Shown here in pieces: positions 1 to 7,410 of a DNA stretch of 64,000 bases. The translations under genes and the position numbers were made by a program. The DNA comes from an uncultured Desulfobacteraceae bacterium. Lineage in GTDB: Bacteria > Desulfobacterota > Desulfobacteria > Desulfobacterales > Desulfatirhabdiaceae. The notes under the pieces are model-generated. The model did no database searches. It saw only the letters and a program-made list of their open reading frames with translations, and was not told the DNA's origin. Each line of letters starts with the position of its first letter. The first letter of the stretch is position 1. The stretch lies in assembly GCA_903953895.1 (NCBI GenBank), contig CAJBLH010000081.1, forward strand, positions 1 to 64,000, in the 5' to 3' direction.

Positions 1-329
1 CCAGAGAGATCCGTGCCTTGTAGGGACGGGTCTGTCCGCCCGGTACCCAAACGACAAGAATGGATCGGCTGCCGATGATATATGGCGCCATTACAGGATG
101 GTAATTCGGTTGAATCGCATTGTGTCCCAGATTCAGAATTTTCAGACATTGCCAGGGAGATTCGCGAATGCCTCAAGAATTTGCTCTTCTCAAAAATCAT
201 CGCAAACTAAGGGCGCCCCATTAACTGCCCTTAACAATTGACACCTGTCTCAGATATCTGTAGATAACAACATATGTTCATTGTGATGCACGGGGGCGAT
301 CAAAAAATTATTGATCAGCAGGGGTTACC
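1..329. other. Left-edge non-coding stretch
   Basis: I see no convincing gene here. One plus-strand frame is open from the left edge to a stop near position 241 (about 79 codons), but it has no recognisable motif. A minus-strand frame starting near position 165 runs off the left edge; I cannot support either as a gene. The segment near 20-45 is GC-rich and resembles the short imperfect palindromes common between genes in such genomes. The right part carries the promoter-like sequence listed next. Confidence 0.5.
238..266 (+). promoter_or_regulatory. Sigma70-type promoter upstream of yjbQ-like gene
   Basis: A perfect -35 box TTGACA (238-243) is followed after exactly 17 bases by TAGATA (261-266), a 4/6 match to the -10 consensus. 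Transcription would start near 273, leaving a leader of about 55 bases before the GTG at 330. The same pair of boxes with the same spacing precedes the tRNA genes at 20318, which supports both. Confidence 0.6.
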
Positions 330-779
330 GTGAAAATGAAGAATAAATTGATTAAGATTAGGATGATGTTCAATAAAACGATGAAAATTCTTAACGTGAC
401 GTCCAAATCCCGCGATGAATTCATCGATATCACCGATAAGATTCAACAGGTGGTGTCATCTGCAGAACCCATCGAAAACGGCTATTGCATGCTGTTCGTT
501 CCGCATACCACGGCAGGCATTACTATCAATGAAAGTGCCGATCCCAGCGTTCGATTCGATATCCTGACGATACTGAACCGACTGATTCCGTGGGAAGCCG
601 GTTATCGCCACATGGAGGGAAATTCGGCGGCGCATGTCAAATCGTCGCTGGTCGGTGTGTCTCAGCAGGTGGCGGTAGCCCATAACCGGCTGCTGCTGGG
701 CACCTGGCAGGGACTTTTTTTCTGTGAATTCGATGGGCCCCGCAACCGTCAGGTACACATTCATCTGTATGGTTCATAG
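330..779 (+). CDS. YjbQ/UPF0047 family protein
   Basis: A 149-residue protein of the YjbQ (UPF0047) family, which folds as a small trimeric barrel. Some members have weak thiamine phosphate synthase activity, but the physiological role is unsettled. The family signatures are visible: HTTAG followed by NESADPSV near residues 56-72, and the C-terminal LGTWQG...EFDGPRNRQ block. The GTG at 330 is preferred because AGGGG lies 5 bases upstream. Internal ATGs at 363 and 381 would give the more usual family length of about 132-138 residues but lack a well-spaced ribosome site. It is the first gene of the window and has its own promoter at 238-266. Confidence 0.85.
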   Translation: MKMKNKLIKIRMMFNKTMKILNVTSKSRDEFIDITDKIQQVVSSAEPIENGYCMLFVPHTTAGITINESADPSVRFDILTILNRLIPWEAGYRHMEGNSAAHVKSSLVGVSQQVAVAHNRLLLGTWQGLFFCEFDGPRNRQVHIHLYGS

Positions 780-830
780 ATTGAATAATAATGGCAGTTA
801 TTTGTATTTCCGGTTTTATGCGGGAGGCTC

Positions 831-1286
831 ATGTCTCAATTTGACAAAAAAGATAAAGAAATTTTAAATCGCATCCAGTCGGATTTTCCGGTCTCATCAC
901 AGCCTTTTCTGGCGATTGCCGAAGACCTGGGGCTGACGGAAGCGGCGGTTATCGAAAGCATCACCCGGCTTAAAGATGCCGGCATCATTCGAAGAATCGG
1001 CGGCAATATCGTGCCTGGAAAAATCGGGTTTGTCAGTACACTTTGTGCGGCCAGCGTTCCGGAAGACAAAATCGACGATTTTGCCAGGCTGGTCAATCAG
1101 TTTCCAGGTGTCACCCACAATTATCAGCGGGATGACGCGTTCAATATCTGGTTTACGTTTATTGCGCCGTCCATGATGGATATCGAAGAAAATCTGAAAG
1201 TTATATCCCTGAAATCCGGCATTAGCGAAATTTTAAACCTGCCGGCGACAAAAGTTTACAAAATCAAGGCGCAATTTGATATCTAA
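831..1286 (+). CDS. ahbA: Siroheme decarboxylase subunit (AhbA/AhbB, Lrp/AsnC fold)
   Basis: A 151-residue Lrp/AsnC-like protein with an N-terminal winged helix (about residues 8-60) and a RAM-like ferredoxin-fold domain. The features GVTHNYQRDDAFNIWFT and the C-terminal LPATKVYKIKAQFD are those of siroheme decarboxylases, not of amino acid regulators. These enzymes convert siroheme to 12,18-didecarboxysiroheme, the first step of the alternative haem pathway in sulfate reducers and archaea. The usual partner subunit is not adjacent. Assignment to A rather than B is my best guess. It lies 13 bases upstream of the flavoprotein gene and probably shares its transcript. Confidence 0.78.
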   Translation: MSQFDKKDKEILNRIQSDFPVSSQPFLAIAEDLGLTEAAVIESITRLKDAGIIRRIGGNIVPGKIGFVSTLCAASVPEDKIDDFARLVNQFPGVTHNYQRDDAFNIWFTFIAPSMMDIEENLKVISLKSGISEILNLPATKVYKIKAQFDI

Positions 1287-1299
1287 AGGAGGAATACAG

Positions 1300-1878
1300 A
1301 TGAAAGTCGTATGCTTATTGGCAAGTCCAAGACCCAAGGGAAATTCGACGGCCATTGCCGGTCGTTTTTGTGAAAGGGCCGAGAAAAACGGAGCGAGCAT
1401 TCAGCGTTTTTCGTTGAACAAGCTTACTTACCGCGGATGTCAGGCATGTATGACCTGCAAGACAAAATTGGATAGATGTGTACTGAAAGATGACCTGGCC
1501 GAGGTATTGGAAGCTATCCGGGATGCCGACGTCCTGGTACTGGCCACCCCGGTCTATTTCGGGGAGGTTTCCAGCCAGTTGAAGGCGTTCATTGATCGGA
1601 CGTTTTCATATCTGACTCCCGACTATGCCACCTCCGCTGCTCCCAGCCGCCTGAAAGCCGGTAAAAGGCTGGTGTTCATTCAAACCCAGGGTCAGCCAGA
1701 TGAAAAACAGTTTGCCGATATTTTCCCCCGGTATGATTATTTTTTCAAGTGGTATGGCTTCAATGATAACCTGCTGATTCGCGGGTGCGGGCTGATGGCA
1801 GACGCCGATGCCCAGGCCCGCAGCGACATCATGGAGGCTGCTGAAAAAACAGCCGATATGCTGTTTCAGAAAAGCTGA
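1300..1878 (+). CDS. Iron-sulfur flavoprotein (NADPH-dependent FMN reductase family)
   Basis: A 192-residue flavodoxin-fold protein. The FMN phosphate loop SPRPKGNST is at residues 9-17. Residues 47-60 carry Cys47, Cys50, Cys53 and Cys60 in a C-x2-C-x2-C-x6-C pattern, which is the compact cluster-binding motif of archaeal and anaerobe iron-sulfur flavoproteins (Isf). Such proteins reduce oxygen or peroxide or act as low-potential electron carriers. The start at 1300 is chosen because AAAGGAGG lies 7 bases upstream; an in-frame ATG at 1276 falls inside the previous gene and lacks such a site. The specific partner is not shown by the sequence. Confidence 0.8.
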   Translation: MKVVCLLASPRPKGNSTAIAGRFCERAEKNGASIQRFSLNKLTYRGCQACMTCKTKLDRCVLKDDLAEVLEAIRDADVLVLATPVYFGEVSSQLKAFIDRTFSYLTPDYATSAAPSRLKAGKRLVFIQTQGQPDEKQFADIFPRYDYFFKWYGFNDNLLIRGCGLMADADAQARSDIMEAAEKTADMLFQKS

Positions 1879-1888
1879 CGGTTTTCGG

Positions 1889-2587
1889 ATGGCGATGCAG
1901 ATTGAATGTCTCGACATATCTTATCAATACCCCCAAACCGATATTTACGTATTTGATCATCTGAACTGCCGGCTGACTGGCCCAGGGTTCCATGCCCTGT
2001 TCGGCCAGTCCGGTATGGGGAAAACGACGCTGGCGCGAATGATCGCCGGTGAGTTGACCGGATATTCCGGACTGATACAATCTTCTGAGATTTCCAAAGT
2101 CCTTTATACCCACAATATGGAACGGTTTCCGGGATGGGCCGGTATCGGGGAGCTGATGGCATCCACTACGCCAGCATCAGGGCGGGACCGACTGAATGCG
2201 ATGGTAAACGCCTTCGGGATTCAGTCGGTGATGAACGCCCGATTCAGTCAATTGTCTCTCGGCCAGAAAAACCGGGCCAATCTGATCCGCTACCTGATTC
2301 AGGAATTCGACCTGCTGATCATGGACGAAAGTCTGGCCAATGTGGATGAAACCACCCGCGGCCGCATCATTATAAATCTGAAAACGCTGTATCCTGAAAA
2401 AAGCTTTTTGTATATTTCTCACAACATGATGGAAATCGCCAAATTCTGCAAACAGATCGTCGTTCTCAGAAGCCCGGGTAAGCACCCCCCAGCCCAAGTG
2501 ATTTCCGGGCGAAATCTGATGCGTGAAGACGATTTGGTGATCAAGGAACTGGAGCAAACCATGCTGGAGATCGTTCATGCTTCATAG
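1889..2587 (+). CDS. ABC transporter ATPase, NitT/TauT/SsuB type
   Basis: A 232-residue ABC ATPase. Visible motifs are Walker A GQSGMGKTT, a signature reading LSLGQ instead of LSGGQ, Walker B LLIMDESLANVD, and a switch histidine in SHNMMEIA. The start at 1889 follows the stop of the flavoprotein gene by 10 bases; upstream in-frame codons lie within that gene. It overlaps the permease gene by 11 bases, so the two are translationally coupled. With the permease and the binding protein at 3717 it forms an importer of the nitrate/taurine/sulfonate/pyrimidine class; the substrate is not known. Confidence 0.88.
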   Translation: MAMQIECLDISYQYPQTDIYVFDHLNCRLTGPGFHALFGQSGMGKTTLARMIAGELTGYSGLIQSSEISKVLYTHNMERFPGWAGIGELMASTTPASGRDRLNAMVNAFGIQSVMNARFSQLSLGQKNRANLIRYLIQEFDLLIMDESLANVDETTRGRIIINLKTLYPEKSFLYISHNMMEIAKFCKQIVVLRSPGKHPPAQVISGRNLMREDDLVIKELEQTMLEIVHAS

Positions 2588-3344
2588 GCGTATCCAGCAG
2601 TTCGTTCTCGTCTATTTTCTGGGAATCCTGGCGCTGCTTCTGGTAAAATATCTGCTGAACCTCTCCGATTATGTCATTCCGAGCCCTGTCGAAATCTGGC
2701 AAACCTGCCGTACCGTCTTTGCAAGATATGTCATCAGTGTTCTGGATACATTGTGGATAGCGATTGTCGGCCATATGATTTCGATTGCTCTGGCATTTCT
2801 GGTGGGAATTGTCGGCCGCCCGAATTCATGGTTCGGCTCTCTGATCAAGGCGGCTGCCTACAACATTCAGGCCTATCCTATCGTGGCGGTGGCCCCCATT
2901 ATCTTCATCCTTATAGGAGACGGATTGATCACCCGACTGTTGATTGCGGTGTTGATCTGTTATTTCCCCCTGCTGCTTTCGGTTATCGGCATTCTGTCCG
3001 AACCAGTGGACAGCATCGAGCATTTTTACGTCGCGACAAAACGGATGAACTGGCGGCTTCAGGTCCGGATTCGAGCCTATGAGAACATCAGCAAGCTGAT
3101 TACCGTCATTGCAGGCGGGGGAACCATGGCGGTGGTTGGCACCATCGTTGCGGAATTCATTGCGGCGGACGCCGGTATCGGCTACAGTATCCGAACGGCG
3201 CTGTATCAGAGCGATCTATCGAAAATTCTCACGGCCCTGTTTCTGATCGGTATCGGTACATCGCTCTATCTCACGGCGCTGGAATGGGTGGGAAATGTGA
3301 TTCAAAAGAGGTTAGTAAGCAGTAAGGCAACCCCAGATAAATAA
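2577..3344 (+). CDS. ABC transporter permease, NitT/TauT/SsuC type
   Basis: A 255-residue inner-membrane permease with about six hydrophobic segments. The cytoplasmic EAA loop, which docks the ATPase, lies around residues 150-185. The N-terminal segment followed by YVIPSPVEIWQT is typical of SsuC/TauC-type permeases. It overlaps the ATPase gene by 11 bases. The usual arrangement has the binding protein directly next to it, but here 372 bases filled with palindromic repeats intervene, so binding protein expression may be uncoupled. Confidence 0.88.
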   Translation: MLHRRIQQFVLVYFLGILALLLVKYLLNLSDYVIPSPVEIWQTCRTVFARYVISVLDTLWIAIVGHMISIALAFLVGIVGRPNSWFGSLIKAAAYNIQAYPIVAVAPIIFILIGDGLITRLLIAVLICYFPLLLSVIGILSEPVDSIEHFYVATKRMNWRLQVRIRAYENISKLITVIAGGGTMAVVGTIVAEFIAADAGIGYSIRTALYQSDLSKILTALFLIGIGTSLYLTALEWVGNVIQKRLVSSKATPDK

Positions 3345-3442
3345 TCTACCAGGATTCATTAAAAGATATTCACATGGATATCCAGGATGGACAGGATAAT
3401 GAAAATGATAGTTTATTTAAAGGAATCATGGTAGGTTATTTT
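3339..3442. repeat. Large imperfect palindrome after the permease gene
   Basis: Two arms of about 25 bases face each other: the left arm (3339-3364) contains AATCTACCAGGATTCATT and the right arm (about 3416-3441) is its near reverse complement, ending in TAGGTTATT and then a run of eight T. The loop of about 50 bases contains ATCCAGGATGGACAGGATAA, similar to wording often seen between genes of Desulfobacterota. It could be a dispersed palindromic element, a long-stem terminator for the ATPase-permease transcript, or both. The left arm overlaps the permease stop codon. Confidence 0.6.
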
Positions 3443-3474
3443 TTTTCAGTTGCCTAAGCAGTATGCAGTGGTTA

Positions 3475-3677
3475 TGGACTTTTCAGAAAATAATTTCGCA
3501 AGGCAGCAGGGAGGAGATATAGACTTTCAGAAAAATAATTTCGCTGCGTTATCGGTCGGGAATGGCCGAAAAGGCCTATTCCCTCCCTGCTGCCTTGCGA
3601 AATGAATTTTCTGAAAGTCTATAATACTGTTCAATCTCCGACCGATGACACCGCGAAATTATTTTTCTGAATGTCTA
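3475..3677 (-). mobile_element. MITE copy, minus orientation, interrupted by a second copy
   Basis: The outer element starts at 3475 (TGGACTTTTCAG) and ends at 3677 (CTGAATGTCTA), flanked by TA at 3473-3474 and 3678-3679. Without the inner insertion (3520-3621 plus one TA) it is about 99 bases and matches the reverse complement of the intact copy at 53083-53183. The arms share the core ATTTCGC, and the interior carries GGCAGCAGGGAGGAGATA. It has no coding capacity. TA flanks and short terminal inverted repeats suggest mobilisation by an IS630/Tc1-mariner-type transposase that is not encoded in this window. Confidence 0.85.
3520..3621 (+). mobile_element. MITE copy, nested inside another copy
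   Basis: A 102-base element running from TAGACTTTCAGAAAAATAAT to CTGAAAGTCTA, flanked by TA on both sides (3518-3519 and 3622-3623). Removing the element and one TA restores GGAGATAATACTG, which is exactly the interior of the intact copy at 53 kb read on the other strand, so the target duplication is directly visible. Its centre forms a GGGAAT-GGCC / GGCC-TATTCCC hairpin that differs from the 53 kb copy. The ends are about 25-base imperfect inverted repeats. Confidence 0.9.
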
Positions 3678-3716
3678 TAGAAATAACTGTTCAGTGGCCA
3701 CTGATAGGAAGGCGAG

Positions 3717-4694
3717 ATGAGAGGTGTCAAGACAATCGGTTGGGTGGGGATTTGGCTGGTCCTGATCGCGGGGATTGCGGACTGCGGGGACATAACACCG
3801 GTGGTCTATCGCCTGAAATGGCTGTTTAACACCAGCGTTGTCGGAGATCTTTATGCCGATGTGCAGGGGGCGTTTGCCAGACACGGGCTCCGCGTTTCCA
3901 TCAAAGAAGGGGGGCCCGAGCGCGATGCCATCAAGGAGATCGAGCTAGGCTACGCTCAGTTTGGCGTGGCGTCTGCGGATCAGGTGATTCGGGCTGTGGC
4001 AAAGGGATCTCCGATTGTTGTGATTGCTCAGCTTTTTCAGATCAATCCCCTGCAATGGGTGTATCGAACCGATAAGTTGCGTCTGGACAGTCCGTCGGAT
4101 TTCAGGGGGAAAACCCTGGGGCTGACATTCGGCGGCAATGATGAAACCATTATGCGGACCCTGCTGATCAAATTCGGCATCAGCGAAGCATCGGTCAATT
4201 TATACAGTGTTCGATACGATTACACGCCGTTTTATGAAGGAAAGGTCGATTTATGGCCGGTTTATGTCAACGCCCAGGGAATTATCATTCAGGACAAACT
4301 GGAGAAAGCCGGAGAGAGAGTCGGTTTCTTCAGCCCCGACGCGTTCGGGGTAAAATTTGTGGCCAATTCCGTGATTTCATCCCGGAAAATGTTCAGCGAA
4401 CAACAGGAACGGGTGAATGAATTCCGAAAGGCGCTGATTGAAGGCTGGCAGGATGCGCTGGCTCCGGAAAACAGCGAGAAGGCGGTTGCCGTGATCCGGC
4501 AGTTCGATAAAGATACGCCCGAGGAGATCATCCGCAGGCAACTGGCGGCGACACGTGGTCTGATCAAGCCGGAGCCGGAGCGCGCCGTCGGAAGTATCGA
4601 TGTCCATGCCTGGAACCAGACTGCTCAGATCATGCTGGATCAAAAACTGATTGCTGGGCCAGTTGCACTGGAGAAGGTTTTGAAGCTGTTTTAA
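3717..4694 (+). CDS. ABC transporter substrate-binding protein (NMT1/THI5/SsuA-like)
   Basis: A 325-residue periplasmic binding protein of the NMT1/THI5-like class. Residues 1-24 form a signal sequence ending in a cysteine, but the residues before it read IAD, a poor lipobox, so lipid attachment is uncertain. The VYRLKWLFNTSVVGDLYAD and GGPERDAIKEIELGYAQFGVASADQV blocks are typical of the class that binds pyrimidines, sulfonates or nitrate. It is presumably the partner of the ATPase and permease at 1889-3344. The nearby YjbQ-like gene might hint at thiamine precursor uptake, but I saw no thiamine riboswitch and do not assign a substrate. Confidence 0.82.
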   Translation: MRGVKTIGWVGIWLVLIAGIADCGDITPVVYRLKWLFNTSVVGDLYADVQGAFARHGLRVSIKEGGPERDAIKEIELGYAQFGVASADQVIRAVAKGSPIVVIAQLFQINPLQWVYRTDKLRLDSPSDFRGKTLGLTFGGNDETIMRTLLIKFGISEASVNLYSVRYDYTPFYEGKVDLWPVYVNAQGIIIQDKLEKAGERVGFFSPDAFGVKFVANSVISSRKMFSEQQERVNEFRKALIEGWQDALAPENSEKAVAVIRQFDKDTPEEIIRRQLAATRGLIKPEPERAVGSIDVHAWNQTAQIMLDQKLIAGPVALEKVLKLF

Positions 4695-4717
4695 TTTTAA
4701 AAGTACTTGTAACTTGG

Positions 4718-4755
4718 GCCGGCGTAGACAATCGATCATGGCGGCCGGCGGGCTT
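4718..4755 (+). terminator. Weak terminator-like hairpin after binding protein gene
   Basis: GCCGGC at 4718-4723 can pair with the same palindromic sequence at 4744-4749, followed by GGGCTTTTCC. The loop of 20 bases is long and the T tract is short, so this is only a candidate terminator. Confidence 0.3.
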
Positions 4756-4791
4756 TTCCTGTCTTTTACCGGATTTGAGATTGAAAACCGA

Positions 4792-4821
4792 TTGACAGTA
4801 TTCAATAAAATAGATTATTAA
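4792..4821 (+). promoter_or_regulatory. Candidate sigma70 promoter before the Rho-N-like gene
   Basis: TTGACA at 4792-4797 is a perfect -35 box; TATTAA at 4816-4821 lies 18 bases later and matches four of six -10 positions. It would give a leader of about 70 bases for the small gene at 4900. Confidence 0.4.
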
Positions 4822-4899
4822 TCAAACTTTATAGTGCGGAGGCAGATAGATGATTGCCTCCGCTTGTGCTTTTAACCATGAAAAGGAGAACGAGTTGTT

Positions 4900-5223
4900 A
4901 TGGGAGGCAAAAAGAAAGCTGAAAAAGAAAAACCTCTTGATAAGATGACGGTAAAAGAACTTCGGGAACTGGCCAAGGAATCCACGGACCTGATGGGTGT
5001 GTACGGGATGAACAAACCGGAACTCATTTCCGGAATCAAAAAGGCCCGAGGCATTGTGGAGGAAGTTGCAGCAAAATCCAGTTCCACGGTTCGTGAAATC
5101 AAGAAAAAGATGCGGGAATTGAAGGTGGTTCAGGCAGCCGCCGTGGGCGAAGACAATCTCCGGATGGTCCGGATTTATAAGAAAAAAATCAATCGCCTGA
5201 AAAAGCAGACCCGAAGAGCCTAA
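4900..5223 (+). CDS. Small protein with Rho N-terminal-like (SAP-like) domain
   Basis: A 107-residue, strongly basic protein. Residues 15-48 (KMTVKELRELAKE ... GVYGMNKPELISGIKKA) match the helix-extended-loop-helix of the Rho termination factor N-terminal domain, a nucleic acid binding module. The remainder is a lysine-rich helical region. AAGGAG is about 11 bases before the ATG. It is not Rho itself, which is about 420 residues. A role in RNA or DNA binding is likely; no specific target is suggested by the neighbours. Confidence 0.7.
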   Translation: MGGKKKAEKEKPLDKMTVKELRELAKESTDLMGVYGMNKPELISGIKKARGIVEEVAAKSSSTVREIKKKMRELKVVQAAAVGEDNLRMVRIYKKKINRLKKQTRRA

Positions 5224-5319
5224 CCAGGCCGGGAACCATTTTTTTAGCAAAGGCGCAAGGGCCCCTGGAAAATATGCTGCGTGTTTTCGGACTTTACGGC
5301 TTTGCGTATGGATTGAGAT

Positions 5320-5907
5320 ATGAAGATTGATCCGGATTCCATCGCATTCGATTTCGACGGTGTTCTGGCGGATACCATGACGCTGTTTCTCGATATTGCC
5401 AGAAAAGACTATCGGGTTCAGAATCTTCGGTATGAAGACATCACCTGTTACATGCTGAAAGACTGTCTTGAAATGGATGAGGGTATTATCGAGACAATCA
5501 TTCAACGGATTCAGGATGGCAGCTATACGGCGCCACTGAAGCCGATGGCAGGTGCTGCGGAGGTGTTGACCCAGCTTGAAAAATTCAGCAGCCCGATTCT
5601 GTTTGTAACGGCCCGGCCTTATACCGGGCCGATTCTGGACTGGATGCAAAACCTCTTGAAGATGAATTCCGAGTCGATCAAGGTGATTACGACCGGATCA
5701 TTTGACGCCAAGGCGGAAATTCTAAGGGATCATCGGGTTGCTTATTTTGTCGAGGATCGTCTGGAGACCTGCTTTCAGTTAAAGAATGCTGGTGTGGAGC
5801 CGGTCGTTTTCAAACAGCCCTGGAACCGGCAAGTCCATCCGTTTCGGGAAGTCGGTTCCTGGCAAGACATCCATTCACTGATCGATTGGAAAGAGGAAAC
5901 CCCGTGA
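5320..5907 (+). CDS. HAD-superfamily hydrolase (5'-nucleotidase-like)
   Basis: A 195-residue haloacid dehalogenase-type phosphatase. Motif I DFDGVLADT is at residues 10-18 with the nucleophile Asp10 and acid/base Asp12, motif II is the threonine in LFVTARPYT near residue 97, and motif IV is EDRLET near residue 145. The overall shape resembles the small 5'(3')-deoxyribonucleotidases and related phosphatases, but the substrate cannot be read from the sequence. The xerC start lies one base after its stop codon. Confidence 0.75.
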   Translation: MKIDPDSIAFDFDGVLADTMTLFLDIARKDYRVQNLRYEDITCYMLKDCLEMDEGIIETIIQRIQDGSYTAPLKPMAGAAEVLTQLEKFSSPILFVTARPYTGPILDWMQNLLKMNSESIKVITTGSFDAKAEILRDHRVAYFVEDRLETCFQLKNAGVEPVVFKQPWNRQVHPFREVGSWQDIHSLIDWKEETP

Positions 5908-5908
5908 A

Positions 5909-6820
5909 TTGAGTCCGGTAATTTCGCTGGTTCGGTATTTCATCGAAGCCCTGTCTTCTGAAAAAGGGTATTCGGCCAATACTTGCCGGGCTTATGCGCA
6001 TGACCTCGAGGAATTTGTTTCATGCAGCGCGGTGTTTCTGCAGAAGGACATCCAGGATGTCGCCATCGAACTCCTGGATGCCCTGACAATCCGACAACAT
6101 ATCGGCTATCTGTATAAAGCGAACACCAAGACATCCATCGGCAGAAAGCTTTCAGCCATCCGGTCATTTTTCAGGTTTCTCGTCAGGCAGGGCATACTGG
6201 ATGCAAATCCGGCCGAGATGATACCCAATCCCCGAACCGAAAGCCCAATCCCGGTATTTCTTCCCATCGATGAGATGTTCAGACTGCTGGATTCGGTTTC
6301 CGCCGATTCCCTATCGGATTTGAGAGATCGCTCCATTCTCGAAATGCTGTATTCCGCAGGGGTCCGCGTCTCCGAGTTGACGGCCATGAATGTCCATGAT
6401 GTGGATTTCGATCAATCCGTGATTCGGGTTCGCGGAAAAGGAAACAGGGAGCGGGTCACACCGGTGGGAAAAAAAGCCCTGGCTGCGCTGAAGACTTATC
6501 GGGAATGTCTGATACGCCAGGCCGGCAAAGGATTCGATGAAAATGGCCCCTTGTTTCTGAATCTGCGAAACAGCCGCCTGACATCCCGGTCGGTTGCCCG
6601 GATCCTGGATAAATGGGCGATGAAATGCGGTCTTTCCATGCCGGTGTTTCCGCATGCCATGCGGCATAGTTTTGCCACACATCTGCTGGATTCCGGTGCG
6701 GATTTAAGAATTGTACAGGAACTTCTGGGGCATCAACGGCTGTCCACCACCCAGAAATATACCCATGTAACCATGGACAAACTGATGGAAACCTATGACA
6801 AGGCCCATCCCAGAAAGTGA
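5909..6820 (+). CDS. xerC: Tyrosine recombinase XerC
   Basis: A 303-residue tyrosine recombinase with an N-terminal SAM-like DNA-binding domain (about 5-95) and a catalytic domain. The catalytic set is complete: Arg153 (GVRVSEL), Lys177 (RGKGNRER), His249/Arg252 (HAMRHSF), His275 (LGHQRLST) and Tyr284 (QKYTHV). Xer proteins resolve chromosome dimers at dif. The start is a TTG at 5909 placed just after the HAD stop codon, with AGAGG about 12 bases upstream. Its 3' end overlaps hslV by 26 bases. The xerC-hslV-hslU order is widespread in bacteria, which supports XerC over a phage integrase. Confidence 0.9.
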   Translation: MSPVISLVRYFIEALSSEKGYSANTCRAYAHDLEEFVSCSAVFLQKDIQDVAIELLDALTIRQHIGYLYKANTKTSIGRKLSAIRSFFRFLVRQGILDANPAEMIPNPRTESPIPVFLPIDEMFRLLDSVSADSLSDLRDRSILEMLYSAGVRVSELTAMNVHDVDFDQSVIRVRGKGNRERVTPVGKKALAALKTYRECLIRQAGKGFDENGPLFLNLRNSRLTSRSVARILDKWAMKCGLSMPVFPHAMRHSFATHLLDSGADLRIVQELLGHQRLSTTQKYTHVTMDKLMETYDKAHPRK

Positions 6821-7361
6821 GGTTCCCCGATTGGTATTTCATGGAACGACGATACTGGCGCTGCGACACAAGGGAAAGGTGATCGTTGCCGGCGATGGCC
6901 AGATAACCCTCAATACCACGATTGTCAAGCACAAGGCCAAAAAAGTCCGGCGGATCTATAACGAAAAGATCATCGTGGGCTTTGCCGGAGCCACGGCGGA
7001 TGCCCTGCATCTCTCCGAACGGCTGGAAGGCAAGCTGGAACGGTTCAACGGCAACCTGACACGGGCTGCGGTCGAGCTGGCCAGAGAGTGGCGAACCGAT
7101 AAATATCTCAGGCGCCTGGAGGCCATGATGATCGCGGTTGACGACAGCCGGACTTTTTTGATCTCTGGAAACGGCGACATTATCGAACCGGACGAGGGGG
7201 TTATCGGTATCGGCTCCGGAGGATCGATTGTTCAGGCAGCCGCAACGGCGCTGATGCGGCACTCGCCGCTCGAACCCCGAGAAATCGTAGAAAAATCCAT
7301 GGCCATTGCCGCTTCTTTGTGTATTTACACCAATCCGGACATCACCATTGAAGAATTATGA
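6795..7361 (+). CDS. hslV: ATP-dependent protease subunit HslV
   Basis: The 188-residue peptidase subunit of HslUV (ClpQY). The catalytic Thr is residue 18 in FHGTTILA, so a 17-residue propeptide must be removed, longer than the single Met in Escherichia coli. The conserved GDGQ (33-36) and the C-terminal GSGG and NPDITIEEL are present. It forms two stacked hexamers capped by HslU and degrades unfolded or damaged cytoplasmic proteins. It overlaps xerC by 26 bases and is followed by hslU. Confidence 0.95.
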   Translation: MTRPIPESEVPRLVFHGTTILALRHKGKVIVAGDGQITLNTTIVKHKAKKVRRIYNEKIIVGFAGATADALHLSERLEGKLERFNGNLTRAAVELAREWRTDKYLRRLEAMMIAVDDSRTFLISGNGDIIEPDEGVIGIGSGGSIVQAAATALMRHSPLEPREIVEKSMAIAASLCIYTNPDITIEEL

Positions 7362-7410
7362 ATTCATTATTCCTCAATTTAACATTCGTAATTCGTAATT
7401 TACTGGATAT

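Noticed and set aside
2-241. Open plus-strand frame from the left edge
   Set aside because: About 79 codons without motif, and the region contains palindrome-like intergenic wording; I cannot support it as the end of a gene.
3345-3716. Possible thiamine (TPP) riboswitch between the transporter genes
   Set aside because: The YjbQ-like and THI5-like genes made me look, but the conserved CTGAGA and ACCTG-type cores in the right order are absent; the region is explained by palindromes.
5909-6820. Phage integrase instead of XerC
   Set aside because: Length, full XerC motifs and the adjacent hslVU genes favour the housekeeping recombinase, and no other phage gene is nearby.
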